In this document: one piece after another, positions 33,275 to 44,777 of the stretch | Layout of the letters: the number at the start of each line of letters is the position of its first letter | Position numbering within the stretch: the first letter of the stretch is position 1 | Assembly: GCA_029817715.1 (NCBI GenBank) | Contig: JARUPY010000538.1 | Span: forward strand, 5,208,001-5,272,000 | Length of the DNA stretch: 64,000 nucleotides | Direction: 5' to 3' | Source: Melastoma dodecandrum | Taxonomy: Eukaryota > Streptophyta > Magnoliopsida > Myrtales > Melastomataceae | Notes under the pieces: generated by a model | What the model saw: only the letters and a program-made list of their open reading frames with translations | Database searches by the model: none | Told to the model about the DNA's origin: nothing | Position numbers and translations under genes: made by a program

Positions 33275-36043
33275 TGTAATACCCCAAATTGGACAAATTG
33301 CGTAGATTACGATTATTCACCAATCAAATCAAAATAACAAAACAAAGAAAGGAATCATGCAATGAAGGAAACAATATACAAGGAAACAAATAACTATGAT
33401 TGATAAACATTGCCAAAGCAAAGCAAAAGGGGACACGATTATTTTTATCATGAACCTAGACACAAATTTCGTAAAAAAAAAAGATCAGATGATCCCTTTT
33501 GAAAGAATTATCAGATCTCCCAATCAGCCGATGAAGAATCAGGTCCCTCCTCTGTGGCTCATCCTCTCCTCTGAAAAAACCAGACGCTCGACCCCTCCGG
33601 GAATCGGAGGTCAACTCCTCCTCCCTCTACATACAATCGGAGGCCAACTCCTCCTCCATACACATCAACGCCGGAGGCCAACTCCTCCCAACGTACACAC
33701 AAAAACCGGAGCCAAGGACTCCCCCTCTCCAGTACTAACGAGCCAAAGCCTCCCGACCAGCCTACCAGCCGACACCCTCCCGTCGTCGTTCATCCTCCTC
33801 GGGCCACCCCGAGGCGAGGTAAACCCTCGGTGAGACTTCCTCTCACTTTTGCTAATTTCAACATGATTGTGCCATGTTCGATATGCTTACTCTGTCGTTC
33901 CTTTTCTTTTTTGGCCTACCACACACACCATGGGGTGAGGAACGAGCCTTCAGACAAGGTCGTAACAGCCAAAGGACAAAGGACAGCCAGCGTGCCATCT
34001 CCCGTCGACACTTAACCACAACGTAAACAGGTCGTAATCATTTAAACTCCTCTCGAAATGCATTTTCATACGTTTTTTAGACCTCAAAGCTTTTACGGTA
34101 GCTTTGGGGTCGATTTTGCATTCATTTGTAGAACGAAAGTGTCGGGACATCTCCCAGCCTTCTATTTCGATTGTTTTCAGCGGCAACGCCTCAAAAAGCT
34201 CATTTTTTCAAAGAGGTTACGGACATTCTCGAACCTCGAACCCAAAAGGTCAAATGATCTACAATGAGTGATGATCTTGGGAATATTTTTATTTTAATTT
34301 TTGGTTAATCGATGACCAAGATATGCCCCCCGAAACTAGCGCCACCTTCGCTGGCCGCAACAGAGCAGTCTGTTGCATTGTTACTTCCGAGGACATTGCT
34401 GGAGATCTAACCGGTGGATCTTGTTCAAAACTTTTTGAACAGAAACTAGACTTCAATATAATTGTTTTCATATATTAACTAACTGTTGAAGTTTCTGTAA
34501 TAACAAGATACGACCTCGTGAACAGACTGTACACCAAGTGAGGTCTGCCGAGCATCGCTACTTCACTCTTTGCACAATACCCGCAGATCAAACCGTTGGA
34601 GTGTACTTAAATTTTGTAAATATGTTCTTCACTTAATATGTTGATTTTGACATTTAATACACATTTTTTCACCATGTGGATGAAAAGATATCAATTTTTG
34701 TTTCTACGGCTCAGGTCAGCCAAACTGGACAAGCTATTTATATTACTTTCAATTTTTGCACGAGCATATCTTTCGATCCAACCGTTGGATCCATGTGGAA
34801 TTTTACACACGAATTCTTCATTGCCTTAACTTTCTGTGAAGTCCTTTTTCACTCTGATCGGACATTCAAGGACCATGATATGATAGGAACAACGTTATCG
34901 GTGCAAGCTGTTCCGCTTTTCCGGACAGCCAATTTAGTTCCTTGATCTTGTGAGATTGCACCGTTAGATTTTTATAAAATTTTGCATGCAAACTCGCCAT
35001 TAAGTTTTGGATCTTTTGGTTTAAATTTTGATTAAATAGGACAATCCGAGTCAGAGTTATAGATCGCTTTCTGAACTATGCGTAATTCGTATTCGTTGTG
35101 TTTTGTGATTATACAACTCTTATTATTTGAACATTCTAACCAAATTTCCATTTTATATTACATGAAAAATCAACAAACGATTTCGAGGATTCCACAAAGC
35201 GACTCTGAGGACACCCGTGGTGGAGGTACGTCACCAAAGTGGCCCAACTGATAAGCCTTAGCCGATGACATGCCATCCCGGCGGGCTACAGGTACAAAGG
35301 GGAGGTGCGGGCCTCCCGAAAAAGATAGAAAATCCACTTGTAACGGGCCGTGGGCCCAAGTGCATAGGCCCACGGTCACCATCCTTCCCCGCCCCCTTTG
35401 ATCTAAATAATTGCCTGTGCTTGTCCGCATGCCTTAGGCCCATAGGTTTATTGTCGCATGTTGTTTGCTATCAACAAACATGAGTTCGGGTCCAAAGCCT
35501 GAATCGGGTCCAACGCCCGTAAAACATTGACATGAGTCCGGAGTCATGCCCGGATCGGGTCCAACGCCCGTTAAACAAAAGCAAATCTTTTGGTGCAAAC
35601 GCCACCTCCCTTTTTCGCATGTTAGAATGTAAGAGTTAGTAAATAGGAATCCCCGAACCAACTGTTTTTTTCCGACTTAAACAGCTTTCATAAATAAAGT
35701 CGGTGGCGACTCCGTTTAGTTTACCTAGGTTAAACAACAAAAACCTTTTTACGGAGCCATCATGGATGAGGAACTGACGACACGAGCCGCTCCCGATTAC
35801 TCCCGAAAGTTCCTCCTTCGGATCATGCTCCGCCTTTCGCCCGCCGCCTCTTAGGAAAACAGAGACGGTCGGCGAGGGCCCGAGCAGGCCTAGTTAGGAA
35901 CCTAGGGAGGGATCACCCAATTCCCTTCCGCAGCGTCCGACGCTCGAGTAGTGACGTCGACCGGTTGGGCCTTGGGGAGCGGGCCCGGATCCTCGGGTCG
36001 TTCGGACCGCCTCGCGCGTGCTAGGCCGGAAGGCGCGCGTACA
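33275..36043 (+). repeat. 3' LTR of pol-less Tat element
   Basis: Same start, end and internal order as 24650-27419. It is directly followed by the CCATA target duplication. Confidence 0.95.
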
Positions 36044-37656
36044 CCATACAGAGCCTTGGATAGTCTATAGACGTAGTTTTTGTGCTGTGGATCCTCAAAT
36101 CCAGGAGGTTGATTTACATATATCTCTTCTTTGATTTCTCCATTGACAAATGCACTTAACTTAAAATTATTGTAGCAATCATAGGCTAATAAAAATCTTA
36201 TTGCATCTAGACGTGATATAGGAGTAAACGTTTCATCAAAGTCAATACCCTCTTCTTGAGATATCACATTTCTTGTAGTATTATTTGCAGTTGAGTCGTT
36301 AATTTTCACATTAATGGACTCCTCTATAGTATATGTCCTTTTGTTTAGAACTCTATATTCTTTGCTAGACAAAGAATATCCAAGAAAGATACCCTCATCA
36401 GTCTTAGTTTCAAATTTTCCTAGATTATCCTTAGAAGGTCTCAAGAAAAAGCATGGACTTCTAAAGGCATGAAAATAGGAAATGTTTGGTTTCCTCCCCG
36501 GTATAGTTGATAGGGAGTTTTCTCTAGTATGGGTCTAAGTAGAACCCTATTAGAGATGTAGCAGACTGTATTAACAGCTTCTGCCCAAAGATTTTGTGGA
36601 GCATTGCTCTCACAAATTATGGTTCTAGTCATGTCTATAAGTGTTCGATTTTTCCTTTTTGATACTCCATTTTGTTGATGAGTATATGGTGCAGAGAAGT
36701 TGTGATCGATATCATGTTCGTCACAGAAGGTAGCGAATTCATGGTTTTCAAACTCAGTACCACGATCCATCCTTATAGCTTTTACGGAAGATCCAATTTC
36801 ATTTTATAATTTCTTAGTGAGCTTTATGAAACTTTTAAAAGCATTACTTTTATGACTTAGTAGGTTATGTTTGAGTTCTGTGACTAACAGAACCTTATAT
36901 ATAACCATGGAGTCGGGACTGCCAAAGGTTCAGTTACCAATGACAGAGCATTTGCTATTGTCACCAAATTTAACATACCCTCCATTTTGTAGAGTCAGTT
37001 GAGAAAATTTTGATGGATCTCTGGTCATGTGCCTAGAGCATTCGCTATCGAAATACCATTCACTTTCAACAGTTTCCGTTTGAAAGCAGGTATGAATTTC
37101 ATTTTGAGTTTCCGTGTGAGTGGTGAGGCACATTAGTGTTTTTTCTTCCTCATCATCATAATCATCAAGATCTGTTCAAGCAGCCATTTCTTTCTTGGAC
37201 TTAGACTGTGCAGAAGGTTTTTCCTTATATTTAAGTGAAGGACATTATGTTATGTAGTGATCTTTCTTTCTGCATTCAAAGCATATGACCAACATAAGAT
37301 CAATTTGTTTATCACCATTTAGGCTTCTCTTATTGAAGCGTTTCTTGGTGGCGAACTGCAAAAGGCGTTTAGCTATTATATCAAGTTCGCCATCCGAATC
37401 AGCTTCTACTTCATCATCAGAACCTTATGTGGGTTCTTCTGATGGTCTGAAAGCTGCTGTGGCTCGTATCAGATTGAAAGGATCTTTCCATCTAATATGA
37501 TATTAAGTAGCTCATTAATTGATCTAGCAAAAGAGTAGAAAGATCTTTAGCATCATCTATAGTTGTTTTCTTGGCTTCTAAGATTTTGGTAGAGTACGCA
37601 GAACCTTTCGAACTAGCTCTAAATTTGTATAGAGTTTGCCTAAATGTGTTAAGATA
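36044..37656 (-). pseudogene. Copia B pol, proximal part: protease, integrase, RT start
   Basis: Protease remnant 37133-36930 reads WYFDSECSRHMTRD, where DSG has become DSE. Integrase remnant 36770-36441 has DRGTEFENHEF with the second catalytic Asp kept, but NGVVERKNR has become NGVSKRKNR, so the catalytic Glu is Lys. A full first integrase half is not seen in one frame. RT 36444-36044 includes FDETFTPISRLDAIRFLLA and ends at KALYG, exactly where the Tat element inserted. Confidence 0.85.
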
Positions 37657-38088
37657 TCAACTAGAAGGTTGAGTCTCTGGAGCTTTCATAGTAAAATTTT
37701 CATATTGATGAATTAAGAAATTCATCTTAGTTTCTCTTATCTGGTATGTCCCAACGTACATGGTGACAAGCTTAACCCAGATTTCTTTGCCCGAAGTGTA
37801 AGTAGAAACTTTTACGAATTCACTTTCAGGCATAGCACTAAATATTAAGTACTTTGTCGTCTTACTGAGTTGTTTGACCTTGAGGTATTCCCGAGTGGGA
37901 CAACCATCTTGATCATTTTGTTGGTTCTGGGATATAGAAGGTGGACCGTCTTCTATATAGGACCATAAGTCATCGTCGATAGCATCTACAAATGCACTCA
38001 TTCGGATTTTCCAATAGGCAAAATTCTTACCATCAAATATGGGAGTGTTCCCAACTTGTGGTTTTGGTACATAGTAGTTATCAGCCAT
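37657..38088 (-). CDS. Copia B gag, N-terminal part
   Basis: 143-residue frame starting MADNYYVPKP, with the Copia gag signature PIFDGKNFAYWKIRM at about 16-30 and REYLKVKQLSK...YLIFSAMPESEF and GKEIWVKL downstream (UBN2/retrotran_gag_2-type capsid). It is truncated at the C-terminus relative to full gags; further gag and zinc-knuckle sequence (37140-37650) is present but broken. It packages element RNA in the family and has no host role. Confidence 0.75.
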   Translation of the reverse strand: MADNYYVPKPQVGNTPIFDGKNFAYWKIRMSAFVDAIDDDLWSYIEDGPPSISQNQQNDQDGCPTREYLKVKQLSKTTKYLIFSAMPESEFVKVSTYTSGKEIWVKLVTMYVGTYQIRETKMNFLIHQYENFTMKAPETQPSS

Positions 38089-38312
38089 TAGTTCAATTCG
38101 TATAGAGTGTTAAAACTTCTATAGAACAGAACATTGATGATTATAGCGTAGAACCTCGACAAGCGACAAGCTTCTTTTGGATAGAAATCAGTTGTCAAAA
38201 TGACAATCAGCCTCTATTAACTAGAGCACGAGTGTCAATATGGCAAAACTGAATTTCCCTTTCAGGTAGCAGTTGTTGAATTCTCCCAGAGCAACAGGCT
38301 TCTGTAGAACAG
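38089..38312 (-). other. Leader region of Copia B
   Basis: Non-coding sequence upstream of gag containing the CTTCTGTAGAACAGAAC motif. Neither a primer site nor a 5' LTR is present, so the element is truncated here, against the chromovirus fragment. Confidence 0.45.
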
Positions 38313-38319
38313 AACTAAG

Positions 38320-38607
38320 ATGCCAACCGTGAAAGAGAATATGGAAGGTAAAAGCTTATGTGAGAGGAATGAAGGATGCTTACATGATCATCCTAGAAGA
38401 AGGGAAACTGGCACGCACGGAGTACGAAAAGCGGCAGAAGAAGTGAAGGATCACATAATCATCCAAGAAGAAGGGAAACCGGCACGCACGGAGTACCTCA
38501 TCAAATGGAAAGGATTACCGGAGAGTGAAACAAGTTGGGAGCCGATAGAATCCTTATGGCAGTTTGAAGGATTGATCAAGAAGTACCAGAAAAAGAAGAA
38601 GCAATGA
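38320..38607 (+). pseudogene. Integrase C-terminal chromodomain fragment
   Basis: The frame ends with EYLIKWKGLPESETSWEPIE followed by LWQFEGLIKKY and a Lys-rich tail, a classic chromodomain that targets integration to histone marks in this family. A roughly 77-bp internal duplication (GAAGGAT...GGCACGCACGGAGTAC at about 38369 and 38446) precedes the domain. Catalytic integrase residues are absent. Confidence 0.85.
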
Positions 38608-38635
38608 GAGCATCGCCGAGCAAGGTGGAGGAGAA

Positions 38636-38959
38636 TGTCACGGACTGAGCCCAAAGCCTATCCAAGGAGATCTACCGGACCTTCGGCCTGCTATGACCGG
38701 CCCATCATATAGAACTATCCACCACCTACCATCTTAATTAATCAACCACTAAACACACTCATTTAGTAGGGTTCTAGACTCTTCCCGTCCATCTATATAA
38801 AGAGATCACTCCCTCACTTGTAAGGCATTCAACCAAAAAGATTTTCTTTAATCTCTTAAAGCTCTCTCTCTCTTTAGTTTCGTCGAAGGTTGGCTTAAGG
38901 TGTAGCGAAGGTTTTAAGCACCGCAAACATGAGGATGAGCACAGGGTCCGCACGTGACA
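38636..38959 (+). repeat. Chromovirus 3' LTR (324 bp)
   Basis: It begins TGTCACG and ends CGTGACA (7-bp inverted termini), preceded by the purine tract AAGGTGGAGGAGAA. A TATA box TATATAAAG lies at 38794-38802. The right boundary rests on the inverted terminus because the partner LTR is absent. Confidence 0.75.
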
Positions 38960-40089
38960 CATGGGTGATGGCTTCCTCATGTAGAACTAGATTAGGTTGT
39001 TGTTTCTATGTTCTGTAGCCGTTGTTCTCACCACCGTGAGTGAAAAGTCGACTCGATTTTTGTTTATGAAATTGCAAACTTCTCTTCAATTGGTGAGGGT
39101 GTTTACATGTGTAAAATTTTTGGCCCTCAATCGAGAAAATTTTAGAATTAACCAAATCTTTGATTGAATTTTTTGGTCGAGAAATTATTTGATGGAAAAA
39201 ATATTTAATCTAGGAAACGCTACAAAATCTGATTAACAAGATTGTTGACCTTCAATCGAGAGGAGGATCTCTTTCCAAAGATTGATTGTCAACAGGCTCT
39301 TTCTCGAGTCTTAGCTTGCTCGATCAGTCGATGGTCAACAAAATTACTCCTACTTGATTCACGTCTAGTAGGGGCAGCTCGAGATCCATCTTTCCCGAAT
39401 CATGTCACTCTTGCAAAACCATATGTTCCAACATGAACTTCAAAGGGAAATGGATACATGAACTAATAGCGGTGATTCACTATATTTCAGACACTTGTTA
39501 ATGTATACATATAGATGAGCAATAATTTCAAGTAACTATTGAAACAAATAGGCATGAGCATCTAGTCATTAGAAACCACTAACTAGCCCTTCATAACAAA
39601 CTAATGCAACCTTTTACTATAAGAGACAACTCATCATGAAAGAATGGGTCACAAACAACGGTTGTAACTTGTGCCTCTTCAAAGCAAAAAGTTAGGATGA
39701 CCGAGTATGTTACCTTTACATAAACATATATGTTGCTTTTGATTTCTTTTCATAACATTGATGGATGCATCCATCTCTTGTCATATAATCATCGGAATGT
39801 TAATGAATGCGTCTGTCTAATTTGACATATGCGTCCAACCCTGTTCAACTTCATGGATGTATCCGACAAATGCTTCTCTGTCGGTTTTGCTCAACTCTCG
39901 ACATTCCAGACAATCCAAACATCTGATTATCAACACCAACTTATTCAATGATATTATCTATATCAATATGTACAACATACTTGCAACTACCGAATATTGG
40001 GAGACTGATATTTGCTCAAGCTAACTCGCGAGATGCCATATCCCCCAGAAGCGGCTAAAATGCCGTATACATAAGCTTACTTTCCATGT
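38960..40089. other. Unannotated intergenic DNA
   Basis: No supported gene. 39100-39360 has several TCAATCGAGA phrases. No long frame, and nothing recognised. Confidence 0.4.
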
Positions 40090-40519
40090 ACTAAATTTAT
40101 TTGATTTTTAATACATTTTGTACTAAATTTCGTCGGCCCCAAAGTAGTTTGGTAACGGATTGATGAACTTAATACATGTTTAGTACAATTGAACGAGCTT
40201 TTACTAAAGTTGTGCCAACGAGCTCGCTAAAATGAAATAGTGTTAGTAAATTACTAAACTTTTACTTTTTAGTACATTTTACTAAAAGGGCCAGTATTTT
40301 AGTAAATTGGTTAGTAAAAAATACTAACCCCATTACTGTACAATTTAATACATTTTTTTACTAAAACAGTCCGATAAATTACTAAATTACTAAAAAGTTT
40401 AGAAATAGTTTAGTAAATTGTTAGTACATTTTTACTAAAAAGTTTGGTAATGTACTAAATAACTGTTCGAGTTGGTAAAATATCAAGGTGTTACTAAACT
40501 ATTCATGTGGGGTAAAATC
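40090..40519. repeat. TTTACTAA-rich non-coding repeat block (left part)
   Basis: Dense in TTTACTAA, TTAGTAAA and TAGTACATTTTACTAAA in both orientations, able to form many short hairpins. The block continues beyond the Copia C insertion at 44633-44777. It may be a degenerate MITE or foldback element. No terminal repeats were confirmed. Confidence 0.5.
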
Positions 40520-40895
40520 TGTTGGGGTTGTTTGGAAAGCGGTGCTTTGCTGTATCATAGGAAGGGTTTTGCGGAACTGCTGCGACACAGCGAAATGTTT
40601 GTCGAAATAAGGAACAAAGAAATTTGGAGAGGATATTTTGGCTTTGCAAAGCCTTTCACTTTTCTTACAACAAGAGACTTTCTCTTACACTTTTTTTTTT
40701 CTCTCTTACGTCATTTGGAGATTGCTTCTCCTTTTATAGTGTCCTAGAATAGATCTAGATAAATCATTTACTCTACCCTAATTATTAGGTCATTAACTAC
40801 ACCCCACTATCAAGGCATTAGCACACCCCACTAACACACACTTAATGACACTAAATGAGATTACAAATTAATAAAATTTAACATGAAATTTAACA
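40520..40895 (-). repeat. 3' LTR of Copia C (376 bp)
   Basis: Minus strand starts TGTTAAATTTC and ends CCCCAACA. It matches 44247-44632 apart from substitutions and an extra direct repeat (ACTACCAAGGYATTAACTCA) present twice in the right copy. Confidence 0.92.
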
Positions 40896-43800
40896 CCCCC
40901 TCTTAATTTGTAATTTTCAGAAACTTCTTGAACAACTCGAACTTCTCGAAATTCACGGCCTTTGTTAGAACATCAGCAGGCTGATCCTGGGTATGAATAA
41001 ACTCCATAACTATCTCCTTCTTCATTACCATTTCTTTGATAAAGTGATGGCGTAATTCAATGCTTTGACCCTGCATGAAACACGGGGTTCTTCGTCATAG
41101 CAATGGCTGACTCATTATCACAAAGTACTGTTGTTGGATGAGTAATCTCCTGTTGTAACTCCAGCAATAATCTTCTTAACCATACTACTTCACGAATTGC
41201 TTCATTTGCTACAATGTATTCTGCTTCGGCTGATGATAATGCTATAGTAGCTTGCTTCTTCGAACTCCAGGAAATGGGTTTTGTTCCAAGACAGAAAAGA
41301 TATCCTGACGTACTTCTTTGATCATCAACACTTCCTGTCATTCCAATACTTTGCATACGTGAGCGAGGTTAGCGATTGGGCAATCTTTATGCATCAGTTT
41401 TGCTTTATTAACTCTTGCTGCATAAGTGAACTTCTCAGTGAAATAAATCAAGGCTGTTTTGAGTATCCTTTGCTACGAGACGAGTTTTGTGCTTTCGTAC
41501 GCTTCCATCCTCATTGAACTTTGTTTTGAATACCCATTTCAAGCCAATTGCTTCTTTTCCTTTGGGAAGGTCTACTAGGGACCAAGTATCATTCTTCTCA
41601 ATACTAAACATCTCTTTTTTCATTGCATTTCTCCATTTTTCTTCTTTTGCGGCCTCTTCGAAATTCTGCGGCTCAAACGTAGGAAGTGCAAAGTTAGCTT
41701 GCTCGTAAACTTTAGTTATTGAGTGATACCTCCTTGGTTGCATATCATCAGCATAATCTTCATTCTCTGAATTTACTCTTGAGGAACTAACTGCTTCTAT
41801 ATCAGTGAGATTTGAGGAAGGCCCTACTGCTGGTGCTTCTTGATAAGAAAACGTTGACCGAGTCTGAGAAGACTCGTTCTCCCACTTCCACGCTGCATTC
41901 TCATCGAAAATAGCATCTCTTGAAATAACAAGATTGTTAGTCTTTGGGTCAAACAAACGATAAACTTTATATTCTTCACTATAACCAATAAAGATTAGCT
42001 TCTCACTCTTCGTATCAAACTTCTCCTTCTTCTCCGTCAAAAGAGCATATGCAACACATCCAAATACCTTCAAGTGATTAACCACGGGTTTCCTCTTATG
42101 CCATGCTTCATAAGGCGTCTTGTTTTGAATAGCTTTCATCGGTGATCGATTGAGAATGTAAACTGTTGTGTTCACAGCTTCGGCCCACAATGAATTCGGA
42201 AGACCCTTGCCTTTAAGCATACTTTGAGTCATCTCAACAATAATCTTGTTCTTCCTCTCAGCAGAGCCATTCTGCTGAGGTGAATACTTCACAGTAAGCT
42301 GTCGCTGTATGCCTTGCTGCTTGCAATAATCTAGAAAAGGCTTGTAAATGAATTCTCCTCTGCGATATGTCCTCAAAGTCTTTATTTGATATCCACTTTT
42401 CTTCTCTGCATTGGCTTTGAAACTCAAAAAAGTAGGAAAAGCCTTCGATTTCTTTTCAAGAAAGTATACCCATATCATATGTGTGTAATCATCGACAAAC
42501 AAGAGAAAGTATCTCTTGTTACCGATCGTTGGAGTTTGGGTTGGACCACAAATGTCAGCATGCACCAACTCAAGAGGGGTTTTAGCTCTCCAAGAGGTAT
42601 TGGGAAAAGGAAGACGATGTTGCTTCCCAAACACACATCCTTCACAGACGCACGTTGTTGTTGGCTGGATTTTTGGAAGACCTATGACCATATTCTTCTC
42701 TCTTAACAACATTAGACCTTTATGATTCAAATGTCCATATCGTAGATGCCATAACTGAGCTTTATCAACAACTTCACCCTTCAATGCAACATTAAAAATG
42801 AATTCATCTTTTGCGGAAATAAGTTATTCGCCGTCATCTTCACTACAACGATCTTCTTCTCATTTTTATCAACGATCTCACATTGACCATCACCAAAGGT
42901 AACCTTATAACCTCTCTTCATCATTTGACCCAAATTCAAAAGATTCTGATCAATGCCCGAAGAATAAAACACATCACTAATACACTTTTCTTCACCATTT
43001 GCTACTCTCACAACAACGGTTCCCTTTCCTTGAATCTTTATCTTTTTGCTGTCTCCAAGCTCTAACAACGAGTTGTAGCTGTTGTCGATCTCCACAAAGT
43101 TTTGTTTATTTCCTGTCACATGATTACTACAGCCATTATCCAAAAACCACACTTCATTCACATCTTGCATTGCATTGAAACAAGAATATAATGCTTGCTT
43201 TGATTCTTCTTCTTTTGAAAAATTCACCGAATTTTGAGAAACATGTTGCTGCTGCTGCTGCTTGTCTTTAAAATAACAATATCGTTTTGAATAATTTGAA
43301 AATCGGCATCTCTTGCACCTGAAATAGTAATCCTTTGACTCATGTCCAGTTTTTCTACAAATATATCAACTACCTTCTGAATTTCCAAGTCTACTCCAGG
43401 AATGGTCTTCTCTACTGCGGAAATGGCTTGCTGTACGTTCTCTGCCTCTTCCTCGAGAACGGCCTCCACGTTCATGACCATAAAACTCTAATGTTGTTCA
43501 CAGTACGCTCCTTCTACTCCGACTTCTTTTCTGAAACATTTAACTTCATTAGAAAAGCTTGTTCAATAGGAGTTGAGTACTTACTTACTCTTCTTTCATG
43601 AGCTTCAAGCGAACCCATTAGCTCATACACAGAAATTTCTCCCAGATTCTTCGTTTCCTCAATCACAGCAACAACGTGCTCAAATTTTTGTGGCAGGCTT
43701 CTCAATACTTTCTCCACAACCTTCTTGTCGGGAACTTCATCACCGCAACACTTAATTTGATTCATGATTTCAACAACTCTCGAGAAGAAATCTTTCACCG

Positions 43801-44220
43801 TTTCGGACTCCTTCATGGCCAAGTTGTCAAAATCCCTCCACAAGCCTTGAAGCTTGATGGAAATCACTTTTTTCGAGCATTGAAATTCTTTCTTTAGCAT
43901 GCTCCATGCTTCTTTCGCCTTCTTGAGACCATAAAGCCTCGGATAAATCGTCTTACTTACGAATTGTTGCAAGATCCACAACGCCATCGCATTCTTCATA
44001 AAGTTTTCTTTTGCCTTCTTTACTTGTTCTCCATCACATTCTTTCTCACTTGACAATTCGTCGTCTTCTTCAAAGCCTTCATCAACGATCCTTCACAAAT
44101 CTTGTGAGAGAAAGATAGTCACCATTTGCGAACTGCAATAATCGTAGTGCTCTCCATCAAAGATCGGGATTTGGTTGGGCGAGTAGGAAAAGAACATGCT
44201 GCTGAAAGACGGAGCCATGA
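40896..44220 (-). pseudogene. Copia C gag-pol, internally deleted
   Basis: A gag start ATG at 44220-44218 is followed by an early stop; the main gag frame is 44056-43514 (UBN2-type, LWILQQFVSKTIYPRLYG). Protease 43227-42781 has WFLDNGCSNHVTG (DSG changed to DNG). Integrase 42784-41435 (449 residues) has its zinc motif, Asp77 in HADICGP and Glu176 in NGSAERKNK, but the middle Asp of TDRGGEF is Tyr140. RT stops after WVFKTKFNEDGSVRKHK, and about 100 bases later RNase H begins (41356-41057, STSGYLFCLGTKPISWSSKK). A frameshift follows, and the C-terminus runs to a stop overlapping the polypurine tract. Confidence 0.88.
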
Positions 44221-44228
44221 TCTGCTGT

Positions 44229-44246
44229 GCTCTTGATTCCAAAATT
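44229..44246 (-). other. Primer binding site of Copia C
   Basis: Minus strand TTGGAATCAAGAGC lies three bases inside the 5' LTR, a diverged tRNA-Met complement. Confidence 0.65.
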
Positions 44247-44632
44247 TGTTGGGGTTGTTTGGAAAGCGGTGCTTTACTGTATCACAGGAAGGGTTTTGCC
44301 GAACTGCTACGGCATAGTGAAACGTTTCTGGAAATAAGGAACAAGGAAATTTGGAGATGACATTTTGGCTTTGCGAAGCCTTTCACTTTTCTTACAACCA
44401 GAGTCTTTCTCTTATACTTTTTTTTTTCTCTTACATCATTTGGAGATAGTTTCTCCTTTTAGAGTGTCCTAGGATAGATCTAGATAAAGCATTTACTCTA
44501 CCCTAGTTATTAGGTCATTAACTATACCCCACTACCAAGGTATTAACTCACCCCACTACCAAGGCATTAACTCACCCCATTAACACACACTTAATGACAC
44601 TAAATGAGATTACAAATTAATGACATTTAACA
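44247..44632 (-). repeat. 5' LTR of Copia C (386 bp)
   Basis: Homologue of 40520-40895, followed by the AAATC target duplication. Confidence 0.92.
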
Positions 44633-44637
44633 AAATC

Positions 44638-44777
44638 CACTGCCATTAGGTTAGGAGTTAGATTCATAAAACACTGTACAATTTAGTAGATTATTATATA
44701 TTTTTAGTATATAATTACTAAATTAAATAGTAAAAAGGGTGTTAGATTAGTAAAAGCCCATTCGTTTTTACTAAGCC
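44638..44777. repeat. TTTACTAA-rich block (right part)
   Basis: Continues the block interrupted at 40519, with ACTAAATTAAATAGTA and TTTTTACTAAGCC. It ends where the Athila-like LTR begins. Confidence 0.5.

Larger units (their letters stand above)
24650..36043 (+). mobile_element. Pol-less Tat/Ogre-type LTR retrotransposon (11,394 bp)
   Basis: Two near-identical LTRs (2770 and 2769 bp) in the same orientation enclose 5.86 kb. A perfect 5-bp target duplication CCATA flanks it at 24645-24649 and 36044-36048. A tRNA-Arg-type primer site follows the first LTR and a purine tract precedes the second. The interior has no gag, RT or integrase frame on either strand and is composed of several tandem-repeat blocks, i.e. 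a LARD-type non-autonomous element. Its LTR ends and 3' repeat modules resemble those of the coding element at 49727-64000, a candidate helper family. It split the RT domain of Copia B. Confidence 0.93.
17250..38312 (-). mobile_element. Sirevirus-like Copia retrotransposon B (minus strand), split by two insertions
   Basis: The parts in coding order are gag (38088-37657), protease remnant (37133-36930), integrase remnant (36770-36441) and RT start (36444 to about 36044). A Tat-type element (24650-36043) interrupts at this point. RT continuation (24649-23963), RNase H (23959-23594), a 3' region and a 3' LTR ending at 22333 follow. The LTR is itself split by a hAT element (18402-21658). The polypurine tract context (CAAATAGGGGGAGATTGTTG on the minus strand) and long 3' region suggest a Sirevirus. 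The 5' LTR is absent at the right end. The left LTR limit could not be fixed and 17250 is approximate. Confidence 0.75.
38313..38959 (+). mobile_element. Chromovirus (Ty3/Gypsy) 3' end fragment
   Basis: The end of an integrase with chromodomain, a purine tract and one 324-bp LTR are present. The rest of the element is missing to the left, where Copia B abuts. The short LTR is compatible with Reina- or Galadriel-type chromoviruses; the clade is inference. Confidence 0.8.
40520..44632 (-). mobile_element. Copia LTR retrotransposon C (4113 bp, minus strand)
   Basis: LTRs 40520-40895 and 44247-44632 are homologous. A perfect target duplication AAATC lies at 40515-40519 and 44633-44637. A polypurine tract (minus AATTAAGAGGGGG) and a tRNA-Met-like primer site (minus TTGGAATCAAGAGC) are in place. 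The interior runs gag, protease, integrase and RNase H, but nearly all RT is deleted. It inserted into the TTTACTAA-rich block. Confidence 0.93.
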
